53,801 nucleotides of DNA from an uncultured Gammaproteobacteria bacterium (GCA_947258715.1 CAMYJH010000017.1:1-53801), one strand, 5' to 3'. Positions 1 to 9,208 are shown, counted from the first letter of the stretch. The notes: generated by a model from the letters alone, not told the origin. Program-made: numbers and translations.

Positions 1-147
1 TTCAAGCGCTTTTTCCACGCCATGCTCAATGAAGGCGTTTACTTTGCCCCCTCTCCCTATGAGGCGGCCTTTGTCTCCAGCGCCCACGGAGACGACGAGT
101 TGAACGCCACCCTTGATGCGGCACGCCATGTGTTCAGTCAGATCTGA
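1..147 (+). CDS. hemL: Glutamate-1-semialdehyde 2,1-aminomutase, C-terminal end (partial)
   Basis: The first 48 codons in frame 1 run to a TGA at 145-147. They read like the C-terminus of glutamate-1-semialdehyde aminomutase: [18 protein letters not shown], then [18 protein letters not shown]. This PLP enzyme converts glutamate-1-semialdehyde to 5-aminolevulinate in the C5 route of tetrapyrrole synthesis, in the cytoplasm. The catalytic lysine and the rest of the protein lie outside the window. The call rests on the characteristic C-terminal wording only. Haem synthesis next to two multihaem cytochrome genes is suggestive context, but those genes are on the other strand. Confidence 0.85.
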   Translation, partial: FKRFFHAMLNEGVYFAPSPYEAAFVSSAHGDDELNATLDAARHVFSQI

Positions 148-573
148 AACTCTTTCATCCTCGCCGGTTGCTCACCCTTTTCTCTCTCAGGGCACCGTAG
201 CGCTGTAGAACTCGTTTCTTAGTCGAGTTACGGTCGCGTCGAACGCTAGCTAATAGAAAACCCGGCCAACGGCCCGACGAAAGTACGCCGCTTGCCGGCA
301 ACTTCATTTTTCTGCGCGCCTTTCGCCTTGGGCCTCTCTCGGCAGGTCGCCAAAGACCCATCTGTCGCCATCGACCTTTATCCATCGCAATCGTTTCGGA
401 CTTTTCCACGTCCGAACAACCGGCCATGCAGACCCGCTTGAGGGCATACCCGAGCCGGGCCTTGAGGTCAGCAGCGGCAATCGCACCACGACTGGGAAGC
501 GAAACGAACAAGGAGATCACCCGCATCAACACTTCCGCCCGCGCGGTCTATATTGGAGGGACGAACGAAGGTG
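148..573. other. Intergenic region, no gene recognised
   Basis: This 426-base stretch lies between the convergent ends of hemL and the tetrahaem cytochrome gene. Minus-strand open frames exist (for example 155-532), but their composition is Arg-rich and low-quality and I recognise no family, so I treat them as chance frames. I see no convincing terminator hairpin with a T-tract. Confidence 0.5.
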
Positions 574-1914
574 CTATGGCACCGGAGGAACGCTACGAGT
601 AACAGTCGCGGGCTTCGACAGGCGTGCGTCAGCCAACGCCCCTCTCGCGCTGCTCATTCGCACGGCAGGGTTATGTAAACGAAGGCGCGCGTAAAAAGCG
701 GCAAGGCCGTCGATATTGGCGTCAGTCAGCGTTGCGGACATGGCGGTCATCACTGAATTCTTGCGCTCACCGCTCTTGTAAGCGTGAAGCACCTTGTCGA
801 GGTAATCGGTGCGCTGCGCAGCCAGGGCCGGCGTGCGCGGGTCAGTGCTGTTGCCGAAGACGCCGTGGCAGCGATCGCATCGCTGCACCCACTCGGCGGT
901 GCTCAGCGGCTTGACCACCTTCGGTGCCTGTGGCGCCTGGGCTGCATAAAATGCCGCGAGGTCCTTCATGGTACTTTCATCGAGCGTCGCTACGGCATTC
1001 TTCATGCTGCCTTCGGCGCGAGACCCTTCCTTGTAGGCCCGAAGCGCAACAACAAGATAGCTGGCGTCCTGGCCTGCCAGACTCGGATTGGCCGGATTCG
1101 TGCTGACTCCCTGCTCGCCATGACAACCGGCGCAGTCCTTTGCAGCCTCCTTGCCGGCCGCCTGGTCACCGGCGGCCGGTGTTTCCGCCCGCCGGGGCTT
1201 CTGCAAGCCGTAGTACAAAGCGAGGTTATTCAGATCTGCATCGGGAAGCGACATGACCAGCGATTTCATCATGTCGTGCTTGCGTTGGTCGCTGATGTAG
1301 CCTTTCACCGCCGCAACGAAATACTTCGGATCGAGCCCGGCCAGGCTCGGCATGCCGGGTACCTTGCTTACCCCGTCGTCACCATGGCAACCGCCGCAGG
1401 CGGCGGCCGCGGCTTTGCCGGCGGCGACGGGGTCGGAGCTGGCCGGTGCGGCCTTCGCGGCCGTTGGGAGCGGTTGCGCTGGTTCGAGGCTGCTGTAATA
1501 GGCCGCCACCTTGACCAGTGCGTCGTCGCTCAGAAATTTGGCCGCGGGTTCCATGTCCGGGTCGCGCCGTGCACCCGTCTGATAAGCGCGCAGCTTGTTA
1601 TAAAGATAGGCCGAACGCTGGCCGGCGACGTGGGGCACGTCCTTGGTCGTGCTGATGCCATTTTCTCCATGGCAGCGGACACACGTTTGTGCGATCTGGC
1701 GGCCTTCGGCAATGTCCGCGGCGTTGGCGAAGACCGCTCGCAGGTCGGCGGCTTCGCGGGGCGAAGTCTTGTCCACCTGCGCCGCGGCGCCGGGGCACCA
1801 GGCCATCGCCGCTGCAAACGCCAAGAACAAGACTGTGGGATAACGCACCTGCGCAGTTCGGCTAATCGACTTTTCCTCAGCTTGTATCGCGAACCCGTAC
1901 CGACCCTGCCTCAC
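574..1914 (-). CDS. Periplasmic tetrahaem cytochrome c (four tandem c4/c553-like domains)
   Basis: A 446-residue exported protein with four c-type haem motifs, each in its own domain of about 90 residues: CVRCH (78-82), CGGCH (173-177), CAGCH (261-265) and CDRCH (346-350). A signal peptide (hydrophobic stretch about 28-45, ending AAAQ) precedes them. Each domain repeats the cytochrome c4/c553 pattern: haem motif, GENG or GDDG-like turn, P-x-LAGQ, a YL...LRAY helix, and a Met-bearing stretch before a final helix. Such proteins carry electrons in the periplasm between quinol-oxidising complexes and terminal acceptors. Four tandem c4-like units is longer than the usual two-domain c4. The next gene upstream on the strand is another cytochrome, so the two may work in one chain. 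The partner is unknown. Confidence 0.88.
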   Translation of the reverse strand: MRQGRYGFAIQAEEKSISRTAQVRYPTVLFLAFAAAMAWCPGAAAQVDKTSPREAADLRAVFANAADIAEGRQIAQTCVRCHGENGISTTKDVPHVAGQRSAYLYNKLRAYQTGARRDPDMEPAAKFLSDDALVKVAAYYSSLEPAQPLPTAAKAAPASSDPVAAGKAAAAACGGCHGDDGVSKVPGMPSLAGLDPKYFVAAVKGYISDQRKHDMMKSLVMSLPDADLNNLALYYGLQKPRRAETPAAGDQAAGKEAAKDCAGCHGEQGVSTNPANPSLAGQDASYLVVALRAYKEGSRAEGSMKNAVATLDESTMKDLAAFYAAQAPQAPKVVKPLSTAEWVQRCDRCHGVFGNSTDPRTPALAAQRTDYLDKVLHAYKSGERKNSVMTAMSATLTDANIDGLAAFYARLRLHNPAVRMSSARGALADARLSKPATVTRSVPPVP

Positions 1915-1999
1915 GCACGATCCGCGGCCGGCCGCTGAGAAAATCCCTCAGAAAAAATCAAAAAAACCGACACCGCGGCGCGCGTTGCATATTTGGCGC

Positions 2000-3076
2000 T
2001 CAGTACGGCTTGAACTCGAATTCGGTCTGTATCTCCCCCGACACGCCCGGCCGCAGAATTCGCACGGCGATCCGGTAAGGGTTGCTGCCTGCCATGCGGA
2101 AGTATTGGCCATAGCTCTTCGTGCCGTTGAGGCTCACGAGCTCGAGCTCTTTCGTTTTGCCTCCCGACACCGGTTCCGTGACGCTGGCCTCCACTTCCGC
2201 ATCGGTGATTGCCAGACGAGTCTTGCTGTCGAACAGCGAGATGTTGAGGTGGTAGTAATCTCCGCCACTCGGGATACCACCGTGGATCAAGCGTTCCGGA
2301 TCGTTCTTCGCGTAGCGCTCGCGCATCATTTCCGCCGAAACGATTCCGAGATAGATCTCCATTCCACCCGCGACCTTGTGATTCGGGTCGTGCGCTGCGG
2401 TTGGTGGGGTCGGAGCGGGTTCCGTCGCGGTGCCGGCCGGATTGAACATGTACAAGATCGCCGCGCGCAGCTCATGATCGGTGAGATCGGCCATCCCGCC
2501 GCGCGGCGGCATGGGCCCGTGCCCGTTAATAGCCGAGCGAACTGCGAAATTGAGGCCTCGTCTCAGCCGAAATGCCCAGGCGGCACGGTCGCCGATCTTC
2601 GGTGCGCCAAAGACCCCGGTCTCGTGGCATTTCGCGCATTGCGCCCCCACGATCTGCTCCGGTGTGCGCTCGGGTGGCGGCGTGACGCCCCCGAGCGGCT
2701 CGGTCCATTGGCCGCCCGAGCTGTTGACCATATAGGTGATGGCGCGCTCGATCTCGAGATCGGAGAGACCGGGACTACCGCCATGCGACGGCATGTTGCG
2801 GATACCCTTGAGGGCGCTTTCCGTCAAACTGGTGAGGCCCCGTGACGCCAAGGGTGCCCATGCGTCCTCGTTGCCGATCCTCGGCGCGCCCTTCGCCCCG
2901 GTTGCGTGACAGGCAGCGCACACCTCGTCGACGACTTCCTTGCCGCTGCGCTCGCTGCTTTGTGCGATTGCCATCACCGGCACGACCAACACCGCAAAAG
3001 AAACAACAATCGCCATTAGTCGGCCGGAAATATTGACCAAAGACGAATGTCTTTCGTCGTTCACTGCATCGTGCAT
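2000..3076 (-). CDS. Dihaem cytochrome c5-type protein with an extra C-terminal beta-rich domain
   Basis: I start at the ATG at 3076, which has AAGAGG about 9 bases upstream; the frame stays open to 3196 but the added residues look spurious. The 358-residue product has a signal peptide (about residues 18-39). Two short cytochrome c5/c555-like domains follow, with CAACH (53-57) and CAKCH (147-151), each with a G-APRIG or G-APKIG turn and a methionine ligand region (NMPSHGG, PMPPRGG). About 130 residues beyond the haem domains form a separate unit beginning GGMEIYLGIVSAEM, with YHLNISLFD and an FRMAGSNPYRIAVRILRPG ending. I recognise this as a recurrent periplasmic beta-sandwich-like domain of unknown function. 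The fusion suggests a redox or metal-linked sensor or carrier. The haem calls are firm; the C-terminal role is not known. Confidence 0.83.
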   Translation of the reverse strand: MHDAVNDERHSSLVNISGRLMAIVVSFAVLVVPVMAIAQSSERSGKEVVDEVCAACHATGAKGAPRIGNEDAWAPLASRGLTSLTESALKGIRNMPSHGGSPGLSDLEIERAITYMVNSSGGQWTEPLGGVTPPPERTPEQIVGAQCAKCHETGVFGAPKIGDRAAWAFRLRRGLNFAVRSAINGHGPMPPRGGMADLTDHELRAAILYMFNPAGTATEPAPTPPTAAHDPNHKVAGGMEIYLGIVSAEMMRERYAKNDPERLIHGGIPSGGDYYHLNISLFDSKTRLAITDAEVEASVTEPVSGGKTKELELVSLNGTKSYGQYFRMAGSNPYRIAVRILRPGVSGEIQTEFEFKPY

Positions 3077-3494
3077 AGCCAGCAACCTCTTAAATCGAGC
3101 GGGCAAAGCCAACCTGGCGCCAAAAGCCACGAACCGAGCCAACGTCTTGGGAACGATGTTGCGGAAGAACCGAGAAATATTATAACCCGCGAACAATCAA
3201 AGTATAAGAAGGATAAAAGCCCTTTTGACTGAGCCCTTTTGCCTGAAGGCCACGGTTATTGACAAGCCGTTTTCAACGCTGCCCTCGTCGCGACGAAATC
3301 TTCCCCAATTCTACTGCACTGGTTTGAACGTTTGCAGGCTTAAACATCCTTTTCCAGCCCATTCCTGCCCTCAGGCCAAGCGATGCCCTGCCGCTCGTGT
3401 CTGGGGGCAGTCGGCGTTGTCCCGTAAATTGAGGACCCGTTAGACCCGGGCTGAATTGACGTTTCGGGTCCGGGCCTGAAGGAGGCTGGGGATA

Positions 3495-3575
3495 ATGAAG
3501 CGGTCGAAGTTCAGCGAGGAACAAGTCAGCTACGCGCTGCGCCAGCACGAACCGGGGACGGCATTAGAGCCCGAG
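3495..3575 (+). pseudogene. IS3-family transposase orfA, 5' remnant
   Basis: An ATG at 3495, preceded by GGAGG, opens MKRSKFSEEQVSYALRQ, the typical N-terminus of OrfA of IS3-family (IS407-like) transposons. Similarity stops after about 24 residues. The helix-turn-helix and the whole of OrfB are missing. The 80 bases upstream have the look of the leader of such elements, so one end may lie near 3410-3430, but I cannot define the inverted repeat. This is a relic, not a mobile element. Confidence 0.7.
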
Positions 3576-4063
3576 CGCATGACAATGTGGCGGCAGTCCC
3601 GTTGGCGGCGAAGAACACGCGGATACTCTGGTTGCTGCTGGTCAATGAAGTCGAATACATACCAGCAGTGTCCGTTTGAACCAAGACATCACTACGAGTA
3701 GAGGAGTTCGCGACGCATACCTGATGGTCAACCAGGTCGGAACGGGCTGGAGGGATCCTGATAAGCTTCCCGCGACACCGATGCCGAGACGGTGACGAGG
3801 TCTTCAGCGACGGTAAAACTATTAGGGCCCGGAGTGAATAGCTCCGACGAAAAGGCCGGATTTATGACTGCGGCGATCATCGTTGCCCAATCATGGATAC
3901 GCGTTGCAAACAGGCGGGAACCCATATAAGAAGCTTACGATCCATCGGGGCCGAAAAGCGGCAAGCAGCGTATAGATAAACTCAACATCTGAACGCGCCG
4001 AGGCCTTACCTGCGCTCACGATACAATGAAACCACCCGGTGAGTAGAACTCGGAATACTTATT
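3576..4063. other. Decayed accessory DNA, no intact gene
   Basis: This stretch follows the IS remnant. Its base composition is more even than the neighbouring genes and it is broken by stops in all frames. The longest frame (3728-3925, minus) encodes 65 residues I do not recognise. It probably represents scrambled insertion debris. Confidence 0.4.
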
Positions 4064-4095
4064 TAAGGAAGGTCTGATTTATCAGACCTTCCTTA
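4064..4095. repeat. Perfect 14-bp inverted repeat with 4-base loop (IS5-type end-like palindrome)
   Basis: TAAGGAAGGTCTGA at 4064-4077 is repeated as its exact reverse complement at 4082-4095, separated by TTTA. There is no T-tract on either side, so it is a poor intrinsic terminator. The GGAAGGT-beginning arms resemble terminal inverted repeats of IS5-group elements, and the outer TTA/TAA fits a short AT-rich target. The pair may be two abutted IS ends or a minimal non-autonomous relic. It sits about 130 bases beyond the 3' end of the SpoIIAA-like gene. Confidence 0.6.
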
Positions 4096-4222
4096 GCTAA
4101 GCAGGGATGCGCTGCCGAATCCGATGACTGTAAGTCATTGGATTCGTGAGGTAAGTGGAAACCGCGTTTTCACTTGCCGACTCTGAAAATTCCAGGGATG
4201 GAATTATTCAGAGTTTCCTTAA

Positions 4223-4588
4223 TCAGGCCTTTTCGACAATCCACTCAAGGGCGTGCCCTTTTTCCGACCTCGAGAAGTGGCGCACGTCTGTGCTCGGAAG
4301 AATCCGGTCGCTGATGACGGCGAGCTTTTTGAGCCAGGCGGCGTCAGAGACGATGGCCTCGCGCTCGAAGTCCTTGAAGTGGCGTAGCGAAAACGCGATG
4401 TCTTTCAGAAACGCTTTCACTGACATGCCGGAAAAGCGTTCCACCTCGGCGTAGATCCTGATCTTCGAGCGTCGCCCGAGGCGCGCTTGGATCACGTCAG
4501 CGATGCGCGAGACGTCGTCCGAGTTGACCCTGCCGTCGATGCGAAATCCGACCACGTCATCTAGCGGAAGGGCGATCGGCTCAATCAT
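4223..4588 (-). CDS. SpoIIAA/STAS-like domain protein
   Basis: A 121-residue soluble protein. It follows the SpoIIAA-like family: VVGFRIDGRVNSDDV at the N-terminus, then SKIRIYAEVERFSGM, FSLRHFKDFEREAIVSD, and an HALEWI ending. Family members are small STAS-fold proteins of mostly unknown role, some linked to membranes or signalling. It starts 36 bases after the stop of the lyase gene and is probably co-transcribed. No signal peptide or membrane segment is present. The fold call is good; the function is not known. Confidence 0.72.
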   Translation of the reverse strand: MIEPIALPLDDVVGFRIDGRVNSDDVSRIADVIQARLGRRSKIRIYAEVERFSGMSVKAFLKDIAFSLRHFKDFEREAIVSDAAWLKKLAVISDRILPSTDVRHFSRSEKGHALEWIVEKA

Positions 4589-4624
4589 CGCTACCCGCCC
4601 TCGTTAGTTCGCGCGTGACGTTCG

Positions 4625-5551
4625 TCAACCGCCGCCGATACTGGAGACGATGCGCGTCCTGGGTATGTGCCGCACGTGCCCGCCGGTCACGCCGTTCGGG
4701 ATGCCGGCGGCGATCCCACAGACGTCGAGGTAACGCTCCAAATCGATCCCGGTATCGACACCCATGCGGTGGAACAAATAGATCACGTCTTCCGTGGCCA
4801 CGTTGCCAGTGGCGCCCGGTGCGAAGGGACAGCCGCCCAGGCCCGCTACCGAGGCGTCGAAAGTGCGCACGCCGACCTCGTAGGCGGCGAGCACGTTGGC
4901 AAGTGCGAAGCCGGCGGTGTCGTGGCAATGAAATGCCCACCCGGCCTGGTCGCCGAACTCGTGCGTGCAGCGTCCGAAGAGATTGCGCACTTGGCTCGAA
5001 AGCGCAAAACCGGTGGTGTCGCAGAGGCCGAGTTCCATGCCGGTGCGAATCGCAACAATCTTTTCAATGTGCGCCAGCACGACGGATTCGGGAACGCGTC
5101 CCTCGAAGGGACAATCGAAGGCGCAGGACAGATCGACGCGCATGCGAAGCTCGCCTGCGGCATCGACTTCCTCGAGTAGCGCCCTCAGCTCTTCAATGGA
5201 TTGGGCGACAGGGCGGCGGACGTTGCTTTGGTTGTGAGACTCCGTCATGGAGATGACGAAGATGATTTCCTTCATCCCGGCGGCCACGGCGAGCTTGGCG
5301 CCCTTGAGATTAGGCACCAGCGTCATCGGGCGCACGCCTTCCCTTTTGCCGAGACTAGAGATGATCTCGGCAATGTCCTGCATCTGCGGAATCGCCTTGG
5401 GACTGACGAAAGAGCCGATCTCGATGCGCTTGACTCCCGCGTCCAGCAGACCGTTTATGAGCCTGAGCTTCTCCTCCGTGGGGATAAAGGTAGGCACGGA
5501 CTGAACGCCATCCCGGGGACCGACCTCGACGATTTCGACGCTTGGCATCAC
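4625..5551 (-). CDS. Hydroxymethylglutaryl-CoA lyase family protein
   Basis: A 308-residue TIM-barrel enzyme of the HMGL-like family. The N-terminal EVGPRDGVQS motif carries the metal and substrate residues, followed by IEIGSFVSPKAIPQM. A C-terminal HCHDT motif supplies metal-binding histidines, and GLGGCPFAPGATGNVATED is the HMG-CoA-lyase signature with the catalytic cysteine. The length matches bacterial HMG-CoA lyases, which cleave 3-hydroxy-3-methylglutaryl-CoA to acetyl-CoA and acetoacetate in leucine breakdown. No other leucine-degradation genes are adjacent, so a related hydroxyacyl-CoA substrate is possible. Two in-frame ATGs (5551, 5548) make the exact start ambiguous by one codon. 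Confidence 0.87.
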   Translation of the reverse strand: MMPSVEIVEVGPRDGVQSVPTFIPTEEKLRLINGLLDAGVKRIEIGSFVSPKAIPQMQDIAEIISSLGKREGVRPMTLVPNLKGAKLAVAAGMKEIIFVISMTESHNQSNVRRPVAQSIEELRALLEEVDAAGELRMRVDLSCAFDCPFEGRVPESVVLAHIEKIVAIRTGMELGLCDTTGFALSSQVRNLFGRCTHEFGDQAGWAFHCHDTAGFALANVLAAYEVGVRTFDASVAGLGGCPFAPGATGNVATEDVIYLFHRMGVDTGIDLERYLDVCGIAAGIPNGVTGGHVRHIPRTRIVSSIGGG

Positions 5552-5622
5552 GGGCTCCGACGATTGTTAACTGGCCGGATCACCCTACACGCTTCCACGC
5601 CCGAGATCAGCGCCGCCCGAAA

Positions 5623-6585
5623 TCAGTCAGCGCCGTTAACTGCCACCAAATGGCCGGGTGCCACCTCCTCGTAGCGCGCCGGCTCCGGCTCGTAGCCGGG
5701 CGGGCGCAGCGGGCTTGGAAGCTCTTGCATCTCCAGGTGAGTCAACGGCCGCCTGGCCTTGGGGTCGGGCACCGGCACGGCGTCGAGCAGCTTGCGCGTA
5801 TATTCGTGGGCCGGCCGCTCGAAAACCTGCTGGCGCGATCCGATCTCGACGATACGCCCGAGATACATGACCGCCACCCGATGACTGATGCGCTCCACCA
5901 CCGCCATGTCATGGGATATGAAGAGATAAGCCAGTCCCATCTCCCGCTGAAGATCCAACAGCAAGTTAATGATCTTCGACTTAATCGTCACATCCAGCGC
6001 CGATACCGCCTCGTCGGCGATCACGAGTCTTGGATTCAGCGCAATTGCGCGGGCGATGCAAACGCGCTGGCGCTGGCCGCCGGAAAGCTGATGCGGGTAG
6101 CGCCTCAGATGCGCGGACTCCAGACCCACTCGGTCCATCAGCGCTTGCACGCGCATGCTCCGTGAGCCTCCCCGCTCGATGCGGTGGATGACCAACGGTT
6201 CGCCTATGGCGTCGCCCACGCGCATGCGCGGATTGAGAGAAGCGAACGCGTCCTGAAAAATCATTTGCAGGTTGCGACGCACGGGTTTCATCGAGGTACG
6301 TCGCAGCCCGCTGATCCGCTTGCCTTCAAACAGCACTTCGCCACGCAAAGGCCTGGTCAATCCCAACAGGCTCTTGCCGATGGTGGACTTTCCGCAGCCG
6401 CTCTCGCCTACCAGCGCAAGGGTCTCTCCAGCGTTGATCCGGAAGCTCGCATCTTCCACCGCGTGAATCCGACCCCTGGGCTTGCCGAGCATGGCTTTGC
6501 CGACGTCGTAGCGCACGCTTAGGTTACGAACCTCAAGCAAAACCTTGCCATCGTCTTTCAATGCTTTGCCTGATGCTGACGACAT
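5623..6585 (-). CDS. Oligopeptide/dipeptide ABC transporter ATP-binding protein (OppF/DppF type)
   Basis: A 320-residue ABC ATPase with Walker A GESGCGKS, Q-loop MIFQDAFASLNPRMRV, signature LSGGQRQR, Walker B RLVIADEAVSALD and H-loop FISHDMAVV. The C-terminal extension (PVPDP then PSPLRPPGYEPEP) is typical of the OppF/DppF subunit. It begins 16 bases after the stop of the paired OppD-like gene, so the two are one operon. No permease or substrate-binding protein lies next to them, so the cognate membrane parts must be elsewhere or lost. The substrate (peptides, nickel or glycosides are all possible in this family) cannot be read from the ATPase. Confidence 0.9.
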   Translation of the reverse strand: MSSASGKALKDDGKVLLEVRNLSVRYDVGKAMLGKPRGRIHAVEDASFRINAGETLALVGESGCGKSTIGKSLLGLTRPLRGEVLFEGKRISGLRRTSMKPVRRNLQMIFQDAFASLNPRMRVGDAIGEPLVIHRIERGGSRSMRVQALMDRVGLESAHLRRYPHQLSGGQRQRVCIARAIALNPRLVIADEAVSALDVTIKSKIINLLLDLQREMGLAYLFISHDMAVVERISHRVAVMYLGRIVEIGSRQQVFERPAHEYTRKLLDAVPVPDPKARRPLTHLEMQELPSPLRPPGYEPEPARYEEVAPGHLVAVNGAD

Positions 6586-6601
6586 CGATACCGAGCCTCG
6601 T

Positions 6602-7468
6602 TCAAGCCGGCGCTCTGCTCTGGGGAAACTTCTTCGGCCCGGGTTTGCCGCTCATGGATCCCAGTCGCGGTATAGAGTCTAGAAGGCTACGCGTGTAAGC
6701 CTCCGCTGGTCGCTCGAAAATGGTCTCGACCGATTCGCACTCCACCACCCGACCCCTGCGCATGACCGCCACCCGATCGGCCACCTGAGCGACCACTCCC
6801 ATATCGTGGGTGATGAACAGCACCGCCATGTTCATCTCCTTCTGAAGCAGTCGAATGAGATCCAGAATCTGCGCCTGAATGGTGACGTCCAGCGCCGTCG
6901 TGGGCTCATCCGCAACGAGCAGCGCCGGGCGCGAGCAAAGCGCCATTGCGATCATCGCCCGCTGACGCATGCCGCCTGAGAGCTGATGCGGGTAGCGCGA
7001 AAGCTGTGCCTCGGCGTCCGGGATACGCACCCGTTCGAGCATCTCCAACGCGAGTTTTCGCGTTTCTCCTGGCGGCTTTCTCTGGTGAAGCCCAATCGCC
7101 TCGCCGATCTGCTGGCCGATGGTGTATACGGGATTGAGCGAAGTCATGGGATCCTGAAAAATATAGGCGACGTCGCGGCCGCGGACAGACCGGAGCACCT
7201 GTAGCGGTGAGGACATGACGTCAATGGTGTTGCCGCTCCGACTCCTCAGCGTGATGCGCCCGCTTACGATTCTGCCTCCCTCGTACTCGATGAGACGGGT
7301 GAGAGACAACGCTGTTACCGACTTCCCCGATCCCGACTCGCCCACCAGCGCCAGGGTTTCACCGGCGTCGATGTAAAATGCGGCGTCGCTCACGGCGCGC
7401 ACGGTGCCTTCGCGTCCGTTGAAATTGACGCTCAACATCTGGACTTCGAGAACCCGCGATTCCTTCAT
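6602..7468 (-). CDS. Oligopeptide/dipeptide ABC transporter ATP-binding protein (OppD/DppD type)
   Basis: A 288-residue ABC ATPase: Walker [10 protein letters not shown]-loop [17 protein letters not shown], signature LSGGMRQR, Walker [15 protein letters not shown] and H-loop [27 protein letters not shown] is the OppD/DppD-type C-terminal motif, although the protein is shorter than many DppD proteins (about 320-330), with a reduced tail after it. It forms the heterodimeric ATPase pair with the next gene. dacB lies about 60 bases upstream on the same strand, which raises the possibility of murein-peptide uptake, but that is context only. Confidence 0.9.
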   Translation of the reverse strand: MKESRVLEVQMLSVNFNGREGTVRAVSDAAFYIDAGETLALVGESGSGKSVTALSLTRLIEYEGGRIVSGRITLRSRSGNTIDVMSSPLQVLRSVRGRDVAYIFQDPMTSLNPVYTIGQQIGEAIGLHQRKPPGETRKLALEMLERVRIPDAEAQLSRYPHQLSGGMRQRAMIAMALCSRPALLVADEPTTALDVTIQAQILDLIRLLQKEMNMAVLFITHDMGVVAQVADRVAVMRRGRVVECESVETIFERPAEAYTRSLLDSIPRLGSMSGKPGPKKFPQSRAPA

Positions 7469-7530
7469 CAGCTCGCTTTGAGACGGATCAGCAGGGGGCG
7501 ATTACGGCACATATTCGATCAAAAAAGCCG

Positions 7531-9027
7531 CTAGTGCTCGAACACCCACTCGAGCAGCGCGTCCTGCACCCTGGTGCCAACGCGCCGGTGAACATTCGGA
7601 TGGTTCTGCAAAAGAACGATAACCATGGTGCGTCCATTCCGCGTGAGCATGTAGCCGCCCATGGACCGCACATGCTCTATGAGTCCGGTCTTCATGTGCA
7701 TCCGGCCTTTCAAGGGATCGTTTCTGAAACGGCTTTCCATAGTGCCTTCCATCGCTGAAAGCGGCAGCGATGCGATGAACTCGGGCATATAGGGGCTGCG
7801 ATAAACCGTGAGCAGAAGCTCGCCCAGCAACCTGGGCGACGCCCGGGCGTCGCGCGACAGGCCGGAACCGTTGTCCACGAAAAGACTTTCGGCGTCGATG
7901 CCTGCGCGCTCGATCCAATCGCGAATCGCTGCGCGCCCGTTCTCCACCGTGCCCGGCTCACCGTAACGTTCGGCCCCCAGCGTGAGCAACAGGTTTCGAG
8001 TCATCACGTTGTTGCTGAACTTGTTCATAGGCCGAATGACGTCGGACAAGGGACGCGACCGGAATCGAAACAGGCGCCGGGCCGAATCTGGAACGATGTC
8101 CATGCGCACGCCGCCATCGATTTCGCCGCCGAGATCCTTCCAAAGCGCCTTGAATACCCCGTAGACGTAAGACTCCTGGCTGGAAACGGTGCGCAGCATG
8201 GAATGGGCACCGCATCGAAAAGGGTAATTCCCGCTGAAGCGAATGGTGTCCTGGGTCAGACCCTCCAATACCTTCATCCGTACCCGGTACTTGCGGCCGT
8301 GACATCTCCCGTTGGTGAGCTTCAGCCCGTTGTGGATCGTCACCGTGGCGGACGGAGGGTCTGTCGAGACCACGACTTCACCGCGTACCCTGTCTGGCCG
8401 CATCCTGAAGCGATACACCTGGAAGTTCACGAGCAGCGCGGCAGGCTGAACGTTATAGACGCGATAGGGGCGACCGTCGAAGGCGCCGCGATCTTCTCGC
8501 TCCAGCTTGAAGAAACTCTCGTCGATGGACAAATCGCCACTGACGTGGCGCAACCCTCTTGCACGAAGGCGGCGTAAAAAAGTCCAGAACGCCTCCGTAT
8601 CCAGCAGCGGGTCTCCGAAGCCCTTTAGGATCAGATCTCCCTCCAGCCGTTCTCCGTTGAGCGGGCCCCCGGCGTACGCCACCGTATTCCAGCGGTAGTT
8701 CGGACCGAGCGCGTGAAGCGCTGCCGCGGTGGTGACGAGCTTCATCACCGATGCCGGGTTTTTCGCTGCGACCGAGTTGAAATCGATCAAGGGTGAGCCA
8801 TTGGCAACGTCCTGGACAAAGACGCCGACGCTTTCGTGCGGTATGCCAGCTTCGTCGAGCGCAGCTCGTACGGGGTCGGGCAATCCGTCGGCACCGGCGA
8901 CCGTCGACAAAAGCAAGAGAGACAAGGAGGCAGCCCCCGAAAGGACGAGGGCGCCATGACGCAAAGAGACAGCCTCGCCCGACGATCGAGCGCCGGCAAG
9001 ATCGCGAATTGAACGCACCCACCGCAT
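7531..9027 (-). CDS. dacB: D-alanyl-D-alanine carboxypeptidase/endopeptidase (PBP4 family)
   Basis: A 498-residue class C penicillin-binding protein. All three active-site motifs are visible: SVMK (93-96, nucleophile Ser93), SNN (338-340) and KTG (446-448). A hydrophobic export segment spans about residues 26-46. The large insertion between SxxK and SxN (GDLILKGFGDPLL, then the HVSGDLSIDE region) is typical of PBP4. The enzyme trims or cleaves D-Ala cross-bridges of peptidoglycan in the periplasm. The start has no obvious Shine-Dalgarno, so the first residues are uncertain. It precedes the two peptide-type ABC ATPases on the same strand. Confidence 0.93.
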   Translation of the reverse strand: MRWVRSIRDLAGARSSGEAVSLRHGALVLSGAASLSLLLLSTVAGADGLPDPVRAALDEAGIPHESVGVFVQDVANGSPLIDFNSVAAKNPASVMKLVTTAAALHALGPNYRWNTVAYAGGPLNGERLEGDLILKGFGDPLLDTEAFWTFLRRLRARGLRHVSGDLSIDESFFKLEREDRGAFDGRPYRVYNVQPAALLVNFQVYRFRMRPDRVRGEVVVSTDPPSATVTIHNGLKLTNGRCHGRKYRVRMKVLEGLTQDTIRFSGNYPFRCGAHSMLRTVSSQESYVYGVFKALWKDLGGEIDGGVRMDIVPDSARRLFRFRSRPLSDVIRPMNKFSNNVMTRNLLLTLGAERYGEPGTVENGRAAIRDWIERAGIDAESLFVDNGSGLSRDARASPRLLGELLLTVYRSPYMPEFIASLPLSAMEGTMESRFRNDPLKGRMHMKTGLIEHVRSMGGYMLTRNGRTMVIVLLQNHPNVHRRVGTRVQDALLEWVFEH

Positions 9028-9208
9028 TGGGCGCGCATTCTATAGGATGAAGCGCGGTGAATTAAGTGGATATCCGGGTTCGAAGCCGCCGGTTGGCGAA
9101 TAATGTCACTACACTAAGCAATGAAGCACTGGAAATGCCTAAGCGGCAGAGCCGGGTTCGGGCGACCCGGCGCTTCGAACAAAATTCCCAGCAGGGAGCG
9201 TTAAGGTC

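Noticed and set aside
784..1938. Plus-strand 384-codon frame across the tetrahaem cytochrome
   Set aside because: It is the complement of a gene with four CxxCH motifs and has no protein-like features of its own.
4064..4095. Hairpin as the terminator of the SpoIIAA-like gene
   Set aside because: It is about 130 bases past the stop and lacks a T-tract on either strand; IS-end resemblance fits better.
9066..9085. GGGTTCGAAGCC resembling a tRNA T-loop
   Set aside because: No acceptor stem, D-loop or anticodon arm can be drawn around it.
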